From VFBF01 sp964530695 (GTDB taxonomy: Bacteria > Pseudomonadota > Alphaproteobacteria > Caulobacterales > Aquidulcibacteraceae): a DNA stretch of 29,779 nt. Shown one piece after another: positions 8,877-17,019 of the stretch. The stretch spans positions 1 to 29,779 of the forward strand of contig CAZGYQ010000039.1 of NCBI GenBank assembly GCA_964530695.1, read 5' to 3'. The notes under the pieces were generated by a model, which saw only the letters and a program-made list of their open reading frames with translations, was not told where the DNA came from and ran no database searches. Both the position numbers and the translations under genes were made by a program. Position 1 is the first letter of the stretch. Every line of letters begins with the position of its first letter.

Positions 8877-11105
8877 TCAGTCGCCGCCGCCGAAAACGCC
8901 GAGGGACGTCAGGCCGACGCGAATCTGGAACCCCTCGTTGGGGCCCAGCACGCGGTCGGTGGTCTCGGAGCGGACGTAGCCGAAATCGAGGAAGGTGCAA
9001 TCGTCGCGATACATCAGGTGGATGTTCTGGCCGAGATTAATGTCAGAATCGAGATCGCGCTGAATGTTGTACGAGAACGACCACCGGTCGGTCAGCCGGA
9101 TGCCGACGCCACCGCGGATTTCCCGGTTTGGGTCGCCCGGGCGCAGAGCTTCGTCGACCTGGAAGTACCGCGCCTCGGTCGAGATCCGCCACAGCGACGC
9201 GCGCACCGAGGCGTCCATGCGCACGAGCGACAGATCCTTGTCCGCCACCCGGAAACGCACGTTGGCCTGCAGGTTCTGGCCTAGATCGGCGTCGACCGCG
9301 CCGACCCAGTCGGACGTTTCGTCGTTCAGGTTGGTGAGGCGGTTGAACCGGGGTTCAGCGTCCTCGCGCCAGCGCCGGCCGACCATGACGCTGGCGGATT
9401 TGTCGTTGTGGCCGCGCGCCGTCGCGCGGACGCCGAGGCTGCCGCGCGCGCTGGATTCCCATAGGTCGTAGTTGGGGGCGGCGTTAGGGCGGAAGAGGTT
9501 GGTGTCGTCAAGCTCGAAGGCCAGGCTGTCCTCGTTGACGATCCGCACGTCGTTGTCGCCGTAGCCGATGGCGGCCATGCCGATCGGTTCGAGGATCACA
9601 TCGAAGTTGCGGCCCGGACGCATGAACGGCCAGCGCACCTCGACGCCCGCGAGGCCCACGCTGCGGGTGAAGGTCTCATCCTTGGCCGCAGGCGCGTTGC
9701 CGATCCGGTAGACGTCCGCCCGCGTCTGGGCAAAGGGGGCGACAACCATGCCCGGGCCGACAATGCGGTCCAGCCGCCATTCGCCGCCGACCGAAAAGCG
9801 CGCGCTGTCGACGCCTGCGTCCTGCCGGTAGAGCGACGCTGTGGAGGCCTGCAGCTTCAGCTGGCCGTCGAACACCGGGTCGCGCACCACATGCTCGAAT
9901 TCGCCGAGTGGCAGGATGAGCGGCAGCACCGCGCTGTCATCGACGGCGCGGAGGCCTTGAATCGAGACGACGGACAGCGAGCCGAACGTGTTCTCGCTCT
10001 GCCCGGTCGTGTAGAGCTGGGAGATCAGCCGCAGGTTGTCGCCGATGAACGGACCGCGCGCGCGGCCTTCGCCGTTCAGGTCATAGCGACGCAGGTACAA
10101 ATCGTCGGCGGCGCGTTCGACGCCGAAGCCCCAAGACCAGAAATCGTCGATCTTGAAGAGGCCGTTGCCGAAGACGTGCCCACGCACGGACTCCTGACCG
10201 AACTTGTTGCCGTCCCCGTCGAAGTCCTGGTCGTATGACACCGTGCCTTCAAGGCGCAGGTCGCCGGAATAGAAGCGTTTGCGGTACTGCAGGCCCAGGA
10301 TCGGATTGACGTTTGCGTGCACGCGGGGCGCGACGGTGAGATCCTGGAACGGCGAAATCGCCCAGTGGTAAGGCTGCTGGTAGAACGCGCCGAGACGGCG
10401 GTTGCTGCCGATATCCGGCGGCAACAACCCGGAGCGCGGCCCGCTCGAAGGATCGGGGTGCGCGAAGTAGGGCAGGTAGATCACCGGGACGCCGCCGAAC
10501 TGCAGCACCACGTCCCGGTAGGAAATCATTTTCGAGGTCTGGTCCTGCACGGCGCTCCGCGCGCGCAGGGTCCAGGTCGGGCCTTCGGTCTTGCCGCCCT
10601 CGACCTTGCAGATCGGACAGGCGGTGTAGACCACACGTTGAAGTTCATTGCGCCCCGGCGAAGGGCGCACGGCCGCCGCTGCCGCCGCTGTGCCGCCGCC
10701 GGCGATGCGGGCGCCGAAGCCGGTCGCCACGCCGGTGTCCAGCCTCTCGTCCACCTCGACTTCATCGGCGTAGCGGACCGTACCATCCGGGTCGATGATC
10801 TCCACGCCGCCCTGGGCGCGGATCGTGTTGTCGACGAGATTGTAGATGAGTCGCTTGGTTCGCAGCGTCCTGCCCTGGTAGCGGGCCTCGACATTGCCTT
10901 CGGCTGTAATGGTGTGAGTGGCGTCGTCCTTGACGAGGGTGTCGGCCTCAAGGACCACGACGGGCTGGTCCGACGCGACGGACGGACGCTCCTGCGCAGC
11001 CGCCGTCGAACCCGCCGAAGCGAGCAGCACCGCCGCGAGCGCTGCGGCCCATGGGCCTGGCGCACGTTCAAACCACCGGCCGGCCACTTCCCCCGAACGG
11101 GTCAT
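8877..11105 (-). CDS. lptD: LPS-assembly outer-membrane protein (LptD)
   Basis: LptD is the outer-membrane beta-barrel that inserts lipopolysaccharide into the outer leaflet, together with the lipoprotein LptE, which is not in this window. The 742-residue protein has a signal peptide ending near AAAQE. An OstA/LptA-like jellyroll domain follows at about residues 45-135 (LEADTLVKDDATHTITAEGNV), then a long barrel region with many alternating aromatic and charged strands. I can see only three cysteines: C163 and C166 in TACPICK, and C703 near the end. The ATG at 11105 has AGAGGG upstream; an in-frame GTG at 11120 overlaps that site and is less likely. The 81 bases before it may hold a weak internal promoter. 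Confidence 0.95.
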   Translation of the reverse strand: MTRSGEVAGRWFERAPGPWAAALAAVLLASAGSTAAAQERPSVASDQPVVVLEADTLVKDDATHTITAEGNVEARYQGRTLRTKRLIYNLVDNTIRAQGGVEIIDPDGTVRYADEVEVDERLDTGVATGFGARIAGGGTAAAAAAVRPSPGRNELQRVVYTACPICKVEGGKTEGPTWTLRARSAVQDQTSKMISYRDVVLQFGGVPVIYLPYFAHPDPSSGPRSGLLPPDIGSNRRLGAFYQQPYHWAISPFQDLTVAPRVHANVNPILGLQYRKRFYSGDLRLEGTVSYDQDFDGDGNKFGQESVRGHVFGNGLFKIDDFWSWGFGVERAADDLYLRRYDLNGEGRARGPFIGDNLRLISQLYTTGQSENTFGSLSVVSIQGLRAVDDSAVLPLILPLGEFEHVVRDPVFDGQLKLQASTASLYRQDAGVDSARFSVGGEWRLDRIVGPGMVVAPFAQTRADVYRIGNAPAAKDETFTRSVGLAGVEVRWPFMRPGRNFDVILEPIGMAAIGYGDNDVRIVNEDSLAFELDDTNLFRPNAAPNYDLWESSARGSLGVRATARGHNDKSASVMVGRRWREDAEPRFNRLTNLNDETSDWVGAVDADLGQNLQANVRFRVADKDLSLVRMDASVRASLWRISTEARYFQVDEALRPGDPNREIRGGVGIRLTDRWSFSYNIQRDLDSDINLGQNIHLMYRDDCTFLDFGYVRSETTDRVLGPNEGFQIRVGLTSLGVFGGGD

Positions 11106-11186
11106 TAACGGCCCTCTCACGACGATTCCCCGACGTTTACCTAGCCCCGACGAAGCCTGTCCGTAAAGCAGCCGCCCCGTATTTCC

Positions 11187-12296
11187 TCAGCCGTCCTCGA
11201 CAAAACTCAGGATTGCGAGCGAGGCGAAGAACCCGGTCAGCGCCGGCGCCCAGGCCGCGATCTGGGGGGGGACGACCTCCGTCACCGCGAACGCCGCCGC
11301 CAGCTGCGCGGAAAAATAGAGGACAAAGCCGCCGACCACCCCCATCACCACATACCCCGCAAGCCCGCCCAGCCGTTGCAACCGCAGGGAGAAAACCGCG
11401 CCGAGGCTCGCCATCGCCGCCAGCAGCAACGGAAGCGCCAGAAGGCTCTGGTACTTCAGTTCATAACGGGTGGGGGCAAGGCCCGCCGCCCTCGCGGCGC
11501 CGATGAACGCCGGCAGGCGCCAGAAGGACAAGGACCCCGGGGTCACGAAGGTGTCGAACAGGGCGTTGGCCTCAAGGGTCGTCGGGATGGACACGACGGG
11601 CTCGGCCACCGGCGGCTCCCCCGGACGCGCCCAGACAAGGCTGCGCAGCTCCCACATGCTGCTTGGACGAAGCACGGCTTCCTCGGCGTTGATGCGGTTG
11701 ACGAACGACAACCCGCCATCCTCGCGCACCTCGAAGACGAAGAAGGTCACCTTGCGGAGCGTGGTGGAGTTGGGATCGATGGATTCCGCGTGGATGACGG
11801 TCTGGCTCGCCGCGTCGCCCTGGCGCAGCCACACGCCGTTGCGGGTAACCACGTCCGACTGGTTTTCACCCTCGATCCGGGCCTGGATCGCTTCAAACCG
11901 CTCGTAGAGACGCGCGCCGATCGGGTTCAGGACTGTCGTGGCGAATACGCCGATGAGCAGCGCTGCGGCGGCGGTGGGGGCCAAAAAGCGCCATGCCGAG
12001 ACGCCGGAGGCTCGCAAAGCGATAAGTTCGCTGCGCCTGTTGAGTTGCACCAGACCGATCATCGCGCCGGCGAGCACGACGAAGGGGAGCGTCTGCTCGA
12101 TCAGCATCGGCGTCTTCAGAGCCGTAAGTCCCAGCGCCTGCCAGAGCGACAGGTCCGTGCGCGCGCCGACAGTGCGCAGCTGCTCGACGACATCGACCAG
12201 CAGGATCGAGGCGGCCACCGCAGCGAGTGCTATGCCGAAGCCGCTGAGCGTGCGGGTGAACAGATAGCGGCCGAGCCCCGTGAAGAGAAATCCCAT
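11187..12296 (-). CDS. lptG: LPS export ABC transporter permease (LptG)
   Basis: LptG pairs with LptF and the ATPase LptB in the inner membrane to drive LPS into the periplasmic Lpt bridge. The 369-residue protein shows the YjgP/YjgQ layout. N-terminal membrane segments come first (GFGIALAAVAASILLV and the following helices to about residue 120). A periplasmic beta-jellyroll domain lies in the middle, and three C-terminal membrane segments close the protein. The ELIALRASGVSAWRFL segment after the third helix is a family marker. It starts four bases after lptF. I call it LptG rather than LptF by operon order. A run of eight identical bases at 11264-11271 lies inside the frame. Confidence 0.92.
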   Translation of the reverse strand: MGFLFTGLGRYLFTRTLSGFGIALAAVAASILLVDVVEQLRTVGARTDLSLWQALGLTALKTPMLIEQTLPFVVLAGAMIGLVQLNRRSELIALRASGVSAWRFLAPTAAAALLIGVFATTVLNPIGARLYERFEAIQARIEGENQSDVVTRNGVWLRQGDAASQTVIHAESIDPNSTTLRKVTFFVFEVREDGGLSFVNRINAEEAVLRPSSMWELRSLVWARPGEPPVAEPVVSIPTTLEANALFDTFVTPGSLSFWRLPAFIGAARAAGLAPTRYELKYQSLLALPLLLAAMASLGAVFSLRLQRLGGLAGYVVMGVVGGFVLYFSAQLAAAFAVTEVVPPQIAAWAPALTGFFASLAILSFVEDG

Positions 12297-12300
12297 CGCC

Positions 12301-13425
12301 CTACCTCGCCATCGTCATGCCGGCCGCGGTCGGCGCCTGGGCCCGCTTTCGCGGCGCATGCAGCATCCAGAATGCGACTGCGGAAACGGCGAGCGGGAAG
12401 ATGTACTGCAGCGAATTCAGCGCCGGTTCGTCGACGCAGGCGGCCTGGATGCCGAGTGCGAAGATGCGCACGATCAGCGCTGCGCCCGCGGCGATCGCAA
12501 TGCGCTGTCCGTATCCGCGTCTGCTGAAATCACCGGACAAAAGGCCGGCCAGCGCGATGAGCGCCAGCGCCGGATCGAGCAACGGACTCGACAGGCGGTG
12601 ATGTCCTTCGGCGAGGAAGCGATCGGCGTTGCGCTGGTCGTAGTAGTAGATGAGATCCGGGAAGAAGAGCTCCGCGAGGAAGCGGTCTGACGGTTTCAGG
12701 ATGTAGTCGTCCTCCGCCGCCACGAAGGCGCCGAGTTCGAGCGTGTACTGGTCGAAGTCGAGAAGGTCGACCGCGCCGTCGGGCTTGGGTTGCTGGATCT
12801 GGCCCTGCCGCATGACGACGGCGGGGACGCCCGCCGCGGTGACGATGAGCCCCGAGCGCGCCGTGTAGGTCGTCGGGCGGGTTGCGTTGCGACGATCGTC
12901 GATGAAGAGGTCGCGCAGCACGCCGCCGGCCGCCACCTCACGCGCGTAGAAGGTGAGCCCGTCCGCGGGCGTGGTGAACTCGCCGGCGCGCACCAGCGAA
13001 GCCGCGAAATCGCTGCGCATGGCGTGCACGGTCTCGCGCATTTCGCGATAGCTCGCCGGCTGGATGAGCACGTTGACGGCGAGGTGCGCGAGCGCCGCAA
13101 CCGAGGCGAGCTTCAGGATCGGCGACACGATCTGCCAGGGCGAAACGCCTGCTGCGAACGCCACCGCGATCTCGCTTTCGGTGTGCATCCGGTTCACCGC
13201 GTAGGTGACGGCGAAGAACACCGCCAGCGGCATGATCAGGGAGATGAGCTGCGGCATCGACAGCAGCGTCACCCAGATGAAGGCGAGCGCCGATTGCCGC
13301 TGGTCGACGATCAGGTCGAGCTGATTCAGCCCCTGGGTCAGGATCGCGACGCCGGCGAGGCCCCCGAGAATCGCCAGCAGCGGAACCATGCCCTGCCGGA
13401 AGAGATAGGCCTGCAACGCTTTCAT
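12301..13425 (-). CDS. lptF: LPS export ABC transporter permease (LptF)
   Basis: This is the partner permease of LptG, a 374-residue YjgP/YjgQ-family protein. It has N-terminal membrane helices (MVPLLAILGGLAGVAIL and LISLIMPLAVFFAVTYAV). The marker MHTESEIAVAFAAGVSPW follows, then a periplasmic domain, and the C-terminal helices include LALIALAGLLSGDF. The frame is open upstream to 13638, but that extension crosses the intergenic region and is not membrane-like. The ATG at 13425 follows a good AGAGGG ribosome site and gives the usual cytoplasmic N-terminus. It is the first gene of the lptF-lptG-lptD-surA-pdxA-rsmA operon and is divergent from pepA. Confidence 0.93.
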   Translation of the reverse strand: MKALQAYLFRQGMVPLLAILGGLAGVAILTQGLNQLDLIVDQRQSALAFIWVTLLSMPQLISLIMPLAVFFAVTYAVNRMHTESEIAVAFAAGVSPWQIVSPILKLASVAALAHLAVNVLIQPASYREMRETVHAMRSDFAASLVRAGEFTTPADGLTFYAREVAAGGVLRDLFIDDRRNATRPTTYTARSGLIVTAAGVPAVVMRQGQIQQPKPDGAVDLLDFDQYTLELGAFVAAEDDYILKPSDRFLAELFFPDLIYYYDQRNADRFLAEGHHRLSSPLLDPALALIALAGLLSGDFSRRGYGQRIAIAAGAALIVRIFALGIQAACVDEPALNSLQYIFPLAVSAVAFWMLHAPRKRAQAPTAAGMTMAR

Positions 13426-13608
13426 TAGGTCCCTCTGGCGCCCGGTCTGGTCGCCTCCGAAGGCGCCACTGTGGCGGCCGACGGGTGTTTTGCACCTCTT
13501 GGGGGAGGCAATCTTTCCAACCCGACCGGGCAGAGCTACCACTGACCGCAACAAGGTTGAAGCGGCCCGGCGCATGGCGTGCGCCTCGGACTGCCTGCGA
13601 GAGGTTTC

Positions 13609-15102
13609 ATGGACATCACATTCAAGAACGACGCTCAAGCCGACGCGGTGGCGGTCATGGCGAGCGATGGCGGGACGCTGCTCGCGGCCGGCAAGGCGCT
13701 GGACGAAAAAACCGGCGGCGCCATCGCGCGCGCCATGAAGGCCTCCCGGTTCACCGGCGCGGCAGGGCAGGTGCTGGAGATTCTCGCGCCGGCGAACCTT
13801 GAGGCCGGACGACTGCTGGTCATCGGCGTGGGCGCGCCGGACAAGGCCGATGCGCTGACGGTGGAGAAGTGGGCGGCGCAGGCCGTGCGCCGCACGATCA
13901 CCACGGGCGCCGAATCACTTGCGCTGCATGCCGAGGGCGTGGGCGTGGTCGCCGGCGCGGAAGCCGCAGCGCGGGCCGGGGTCGGCGCGCGTCTCGCGGC
14001 CTACCGCTTCGACCGCTACAAGACCAAGCTGAAGCCCGATGCGAAGCCGTCGCTGAAGGACGTCACGGTCGTCACCGAAGGCGCGGCCGGCGCCAAGGGC
14101 AAGTACGATCCGATGACCGGAGTCGTGGACGGCGTGTTCTTCGCGCGCGATCTGGTCTCCGAGCCGCCGAACGTGCTGCACCCGCCGGAATTCGCCAATC
14201 GACTCAAGGAGATGGAGAGCCTTGGCCTCGAAGTCACCGTGCTCGACGTCGCGGAGATGACCAAGCTCGGCATGGGCGCGCTAGTCGGCGTCGGGCAGGG
14301 CAGCGTGCGCGAGAGCCGGCTCGTGGTGATGAGCTGGAAGGGCGCGAAGAACAAGGCGGCGCAACCCATCTGCTTCGTCGGCAAGGGTGTCACCTTCGAC
14401 ACCGGCGGCATCTCGCTGAAGCCGGGCGCCGGCATGGATGAAATGAAGGGCGACATGGGCGGGGCGGCCGCTGTGTCCGGCGTCATGATGGCGCTCGCCA
14501 AGCGGAAGGCCAAAGCCAACGTCATCGGCATCGTCGGCCTCGTGGAGAACATGCCTGACGGGAACGCCCAGCGCCCCGGCGACATCGTCACCTCCATGTC
14601 CGGCCAGACGATCGAGGTGCTCAACACCGACGCCGAAGGCCGTCTCGTGCTGTGCGACGCCATCTGGTACGCGCAGGAAAAGTTCAACCCGACGGCCATC
14701 GTCGATCTGGCCACGCTCACCGGTGCGATCATCATCTCGCTCGGCCACGAGCACGCGGGGCTGTTCAGCAACAACGACGCGCTGGCGGCCGATCTCACGG
14801 CGGCAGGTCTGGCGGAAGGCGAGGCCGTCTGGCGCCTGCCGCTCGGGCCGGCCTACGACAAGATGATCGACACGCCCAACGCCGACATCAAGAACATCTC
14901 CGGCAAGCCCGCCGCAGGGTCGATCACCGCCGCGCAGTTCCTGCAGCGCTTCGTGAAGGACGGCGTCGCCTGGGCGCACCTCGACATCGCCGGCACGGCC
15001 TGGAAGCCCGCGCCGTACGAGGATCCGACCTCGCCAGCCTGGGCCACCGGCTTCGGCGTGCGCATCCTCAATCGCCTGGTGGCCAGCCGCTACGAGGAAT
15101 GA
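13609..15102 (+). CDS. pepA: Leucyl aminopeptidase, M17 family (PepA)
   Basis: PepA is a cytosolic hexameric zinc/manganese aminopeptidase that removes N-terminal residues from peptides; in some bacteria it also binds DNA. The 497-residue protein has a variable N-terminal domain of about 170 residues and the catalytic M17 domain. The metal ligands and catalytic residues are visible: K259 and D264 in GKGVTFDTGG, D341 and E343 in the NTDAEGR signature, and R345. I chose the ATG at 13609, which follows GAGAGG at 13599-13604; a start at 13579 would add ten residues. A GCTACCAC at 13535-13542 resembles a Caulobacter-type -10 box but has no good -35. Its stop overlaps holC. Confidence 0.97.
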   Translation: MDITFKNDAQADAVAVMASDGGTLLAAGKALDEKTGGAIARAMKASRFTGAAGQVLEILAPANLEAGRLLVIGVGAPDKADALTVEKWAAQAVRRTITTGAESLALHAEGVGVVAGAEAAARAGVGARLAAYRFDRYKTKLKPDAKPSLKDVTVVTEGAAGAKGKYDPMTGVVDGVFFARDLVSEPPNVLHPPEFANRLKEMESLGLEVTVLDVAEMTKLGMGALVGVGQGSVRESRLVVMSWKGAKNKAAQPICFVGKGVTFDTGGISLKPGAGMDEMKGDMGGAAAVSGVMMALAKRKAKANVIGIVGLVENMPDGNAQRPGDIVTSMSGQTIEVLNTDAEGRLVLCDAIWYAQEKFNPTAIVDLATLTGAIIISLGHEHAGLFSNNDALAADLTAAGLAEGEAVWRLPLGPAYDKMIDTPNADIKNISGKPAAGSITAAQFLQRFVKDGVAWAHLDIAGTAWKPAPYEDPTSPAWATGFGVRILNRLVASRYEE

Positions 15103-15548
15103 GCTCGCTCTGGTTCTATCACCTCGAGCGGTCCTCGCTCGAGGCGGCCCTGGCGCCGCTGCTGGAGAAATGCCTTCGGCGCGGCTGGCGCGCGGTGGTG
15201 CGCGGGACCATCGAGGAACGGCTCGACGCGCTCGACGAGGCGCTGTGGAGCGTGCGTGAGGAAGCGTTCCTGCCGCACGCCCGCAGCAATCGCGGCGCAC
15301 CGGAAAAGCAGCCAATCCTGCTGACCAGCGACGCCGGCGCGCCGAACGGCGCCAAGGCGCTCTTTCTGGTGGACGGCGCCGAGCCCGGCGCCATCGACGC
15401 CTTCGAACGCGCCAGCATCATGTTCGACGGTCGCGACGAAGCGGCGTTGGCTCATGCCCGCGTGCAGTGGAAGGCGGCGAAGGACGGCGGCCACGATGTG
15501 GCCTACTGGAAGGAAACCGGCGCCGGCCGGTGGGAAAAACAGGCCTGA
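15099..15548 (+). CDS. holC: DNA polymerase III chi subunit (HolC)
   Basis: Chi links the clamp-loader side of the replisome to single-stranded-DNA-binding protein. The 149-residue protein opens with LWFYHLERSSLEAALAPLLEKCLRRGWRAVV, matching the family pattern of a short aromatic strand followed by a helix ending in a G(W) turn. The downstream LDEALWSVREEAFLPHARS and QPILLT segments are typical. The ATG at 15099 overlaps the pepA stop (ATGA), and pepA-holC linkage is widespread in proteobacteria, which strengthens the call. Chi sequences diverge quickly, so I rely on both the N-terminal motif and the neighbour. Confidence 0.92.
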   Translation: MSSLWFYHLERSSLEAALAPLLEKCLRRGWRAVVRGTIEERLDALDEALWSVREEAFLPHARSNRGAPEKQPILLTSDAGAPNGAKALFLVDGAEPGAIDAFERASIMFDGRDEAALAHARVQWKAAKDGGHDVAYWKETGAGRWEKQA

Positions 15549-15560
15549 GGGGAAATCATC

Positions 15561-15851
15561 ATGCTGAAGCCGATCATCGCCGCGCTTTTTGTCGGCGCCC
15601 TTGCAGGATGCATCGCCATCGAGGTGAACGAAGCGCCGGACAATCGCCCGCGTGGAGGCGCGCTGACCTGCGACGCAGGCGCCCACGAGTATCTGGTCGG
15701 CCAGCGCGAGGAAGACATAGACCGCTCCCGCCTTCCCGCGGCGTTCCGCATCGTCTGCGCGGAGTGCATGGTGACGCAGGACTTCAGCCCGAACCGCCTG
15801 AACATCCATCTCGGAACGGACAACAGGGTGGGCTCCGTCCGCTGCGGCTGA
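15561..15851 (+). CDS. Small lipoprotein resembling I78-family peptidase inhibitors
   Basis: A 96-residue protein with a lipoprotein signal: a hydrophobic stretch at residues 5-16, then the lipobox LAGC with the lipidated cysteine at residue 17. The mature part resembles the I78 peptidase-inhibitor family (elastase/subtilisin inhibitor class). It has a CDA segment at 37-39, LVGQ at 45-48, a TQDFSPNRLNIHL segment at 72-84 and a closing VRCG at 93-96. Where the family normally has a glycine/proline loop before the T.D...RLN block, this protein has C66 and C69 as a CxxC. With C37 and C95 there are four cysteines that could pair. A GAGGGGA ribosome site precedes the ATG. The inhibitor role is inferred from pattern only. 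Confidence 0.75.
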   Translation: MLKPIIAALFVGALAGCIAIEVNEAPDNRPRGGALTCDAGAHEYLVGQREEDIDRSRLPAAFRIVCAECMVTQDFSPNRLNIHLGTDNRVGSVRCG

Positions 15852-15879
15852 ACGTAGCGATAGTTGTGGAAACCTGCGC

Positions 15880-15908
15880 TTGGCGTTCGGAATGGTCGCG
15901 GCTATAGA
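15880..15908 (+). promoter_or_regulatory. Likely ndk promoter
   Basis: TTGGCG at 15880-15885 and TATAGA at 15903-15908 are separated by 17 bases, a good housekeeping sigma spacing. Read as the Caulobacter consensus TTGACGS-N10-14-GCTANAWC, it is TTGGCGT, 14 bases, then GCTATAGA. It lies in the 110-base gap before ndk, about 50 bases upstream of its start. Confidence 0.55.
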
Positions 15909-15961
15909 GCGCGTCCATTTCATTGTGCCCATAACCATCTTGTAGCGCGGGAGAACCGGCC

Positions 15962-16384
15962 ATGGCCGTCGAGCGGACGTTTTCGATCATCAAGCCGGAC
16001 GCCACTGCCCGCAGCCTGACCGGCGAGATCAATGCGATGATCGAAGGCGCGGGCCTGAAGATCATCGCCCAGAAGCGCATCCGCATGTCGAAAGAGCAGG
16101 CGGAGGGCTTTTACGGCGTCCACAAGGAACGTCCGTTCTTCGGCGATCTGGTGAAGTTCATGACCTCCGGCCCGGTCGTCGTGCAGGCGCTGGAAGGCGA
16201 GAACGCCGTGGCGGCCTACCGCGACATCATGGGCGCCACGAACCCCTACAATGCTGCGCCGGGCACGATCCGCCGCAAATACTCCTCCGGCATCGAGGCC
16301 AACAGCGTCCACGGCTCCGACAGCCTCGAGAACGCCGCGACCGAGATCAAGTTCTTCTTCAAGGACGACGAGATCGTCGGCTGA
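15962..16384 (+). CDS. ndk: Nucleoside diphosphate kinase
   Basis: Ndk balances nucleoside triphosphates by passing a phosphate from ATP to other NDPs through a phosphohistidine. The 140-residue protein starts AVERTFSIIKPDA, carries the ATNP(Y) segment at 92-96, and has the active-site histidine H117 in NSVHGSDS. Length is standard. GGGAG at 15949-15953 precedes the ATG at 15962, and a likely promoter lies about 50 bases upstream, so it is probably transcribed on its own. It is convergent with purN across only 14 bases. Confidence 0.98.
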   Translation: MAVERTFSIIKPDATARSLTGEINAMIEGAGLKIIAQKRIRMSKEQAEGFYGVHKERPFFGDLVKFMTSGPVVVQALEGENAVAAYRDIMGATNPYNAAPGTIRRKYSSGIEANSVHGSDSLENAATEIKFFFKDDEIVG

Positions 16385-16396
16385 GGCGATCGCCTC
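16383..16396. repeat. Perfect 14-base palindrome between ndk and purN
   Basis: GAGGCGATCGCCTC is an exact palindrome that overlaps the ndk stop codon and fills nearly the whole gap to the purN stop. It contains GCGATCGC. With no loop it would be a poor hairpin unless the central bases open, so a role as a two-way terminator is only a possibility. Confidence 0.5.
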
Positions 16397-16398
16397 GA

Positions 16399-17019
16399 CT
16401 ACAGAAACGCATTCACCAGGATCGGCGCGGGCCCTTGCGAGAGCGGGGCGCCGCCGCATACGAGCGACAGGCACGCTGGATAGAGCAGATGCTCGGCCTC
16501 CAGAATGCGCGCCGCGAGCGCATCGGGCGTGTCTCCCGGCATCACCGGCACCGCCGCCTGGCCGATGATAGGCCCGGTATCGACGCCCTCCGTCACCCAG
16601 TGCACCGAACAGCCCGCTAGCTTCGCGCCTGATGCAATGGCGCGCGCGTAGGTATCGAGCCCGGGAAACGACGGCAGCAGCGAAGGGTGGATGTTGATCA
16701 GCTTCCCCCCCCACGCGCCGACGAACCAGCCGGTCAGCACACGCATGAAGCCCGCCAGCGCGACGAGTTCCACGTCGCGGTCGCGCAGGTAAGCGTCAAG
16801 CGCGCGCTCGAAGGCCTCGCGATCCTTGCCGAAGGCGCGATGCTCGACTGCGGTGGCTTCGACACCAGCCTCGCGCGCGCGGTCGAGGCCTGCGGCGCCG
16901 GCTTTGTTGGAAACGACGACGACAATCTCATAGGGGCAGAACGGCCCCTGCGCGTCGAGAAGCGCCTGCAGGTTGGAGCCGCGTCCCGAGATCAGCACCG
17001 CGACGCGTTTGCGCGTCAT
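16399..17019 (-). CDS. purN: Phosphoribosylglycinamide formyltransferase (PurN)
   Basis: PurN performs the third step of purine synthesis, formylating glycinamide ribonucleotide with 10-formyl-tetrahydrofolate. The 206-residue protein has the SGRGSNLQALL phosphate-binding motif at residues 11-21. The catalytic residues N109 and H111 sit in INIHPSLLPSFPG, and D147 in VTEGVDTGPII. Its ATG overlaps the purM stop as ATGA, so the pair forms a purM-purN operon. A run of eight identical bases at 16705-16712 lies in the codons for WGG at residues 103-105, and the frame is intact across it. Confidence 0.97.
   Translation of the reverse strand: MTRKRVAVLISGRGSNLQALLDAQGPFCPYEIVVVVSNKAGAAGLDRAREAGVEATAVEHRAFGKDREAFERALDAYLRDRDVELVALAGFMRVLTGWFVGAWGGKLINIHPSLLPSFPGLDTYARAIASGAKLAGCSVHWVTEGVDTGPIIGQAAVPVMPGDTPDALAARILEAEHLLYPACLSLVCGGAPLSQGPAPILVNAFL

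Noticed and set aside
11376..12527. Plus-strand open frame opposite lptG and lptF
   Set aside because: The minus strand encodes clear membrane permeases here; the plus-strand product is low-complexity and charged.
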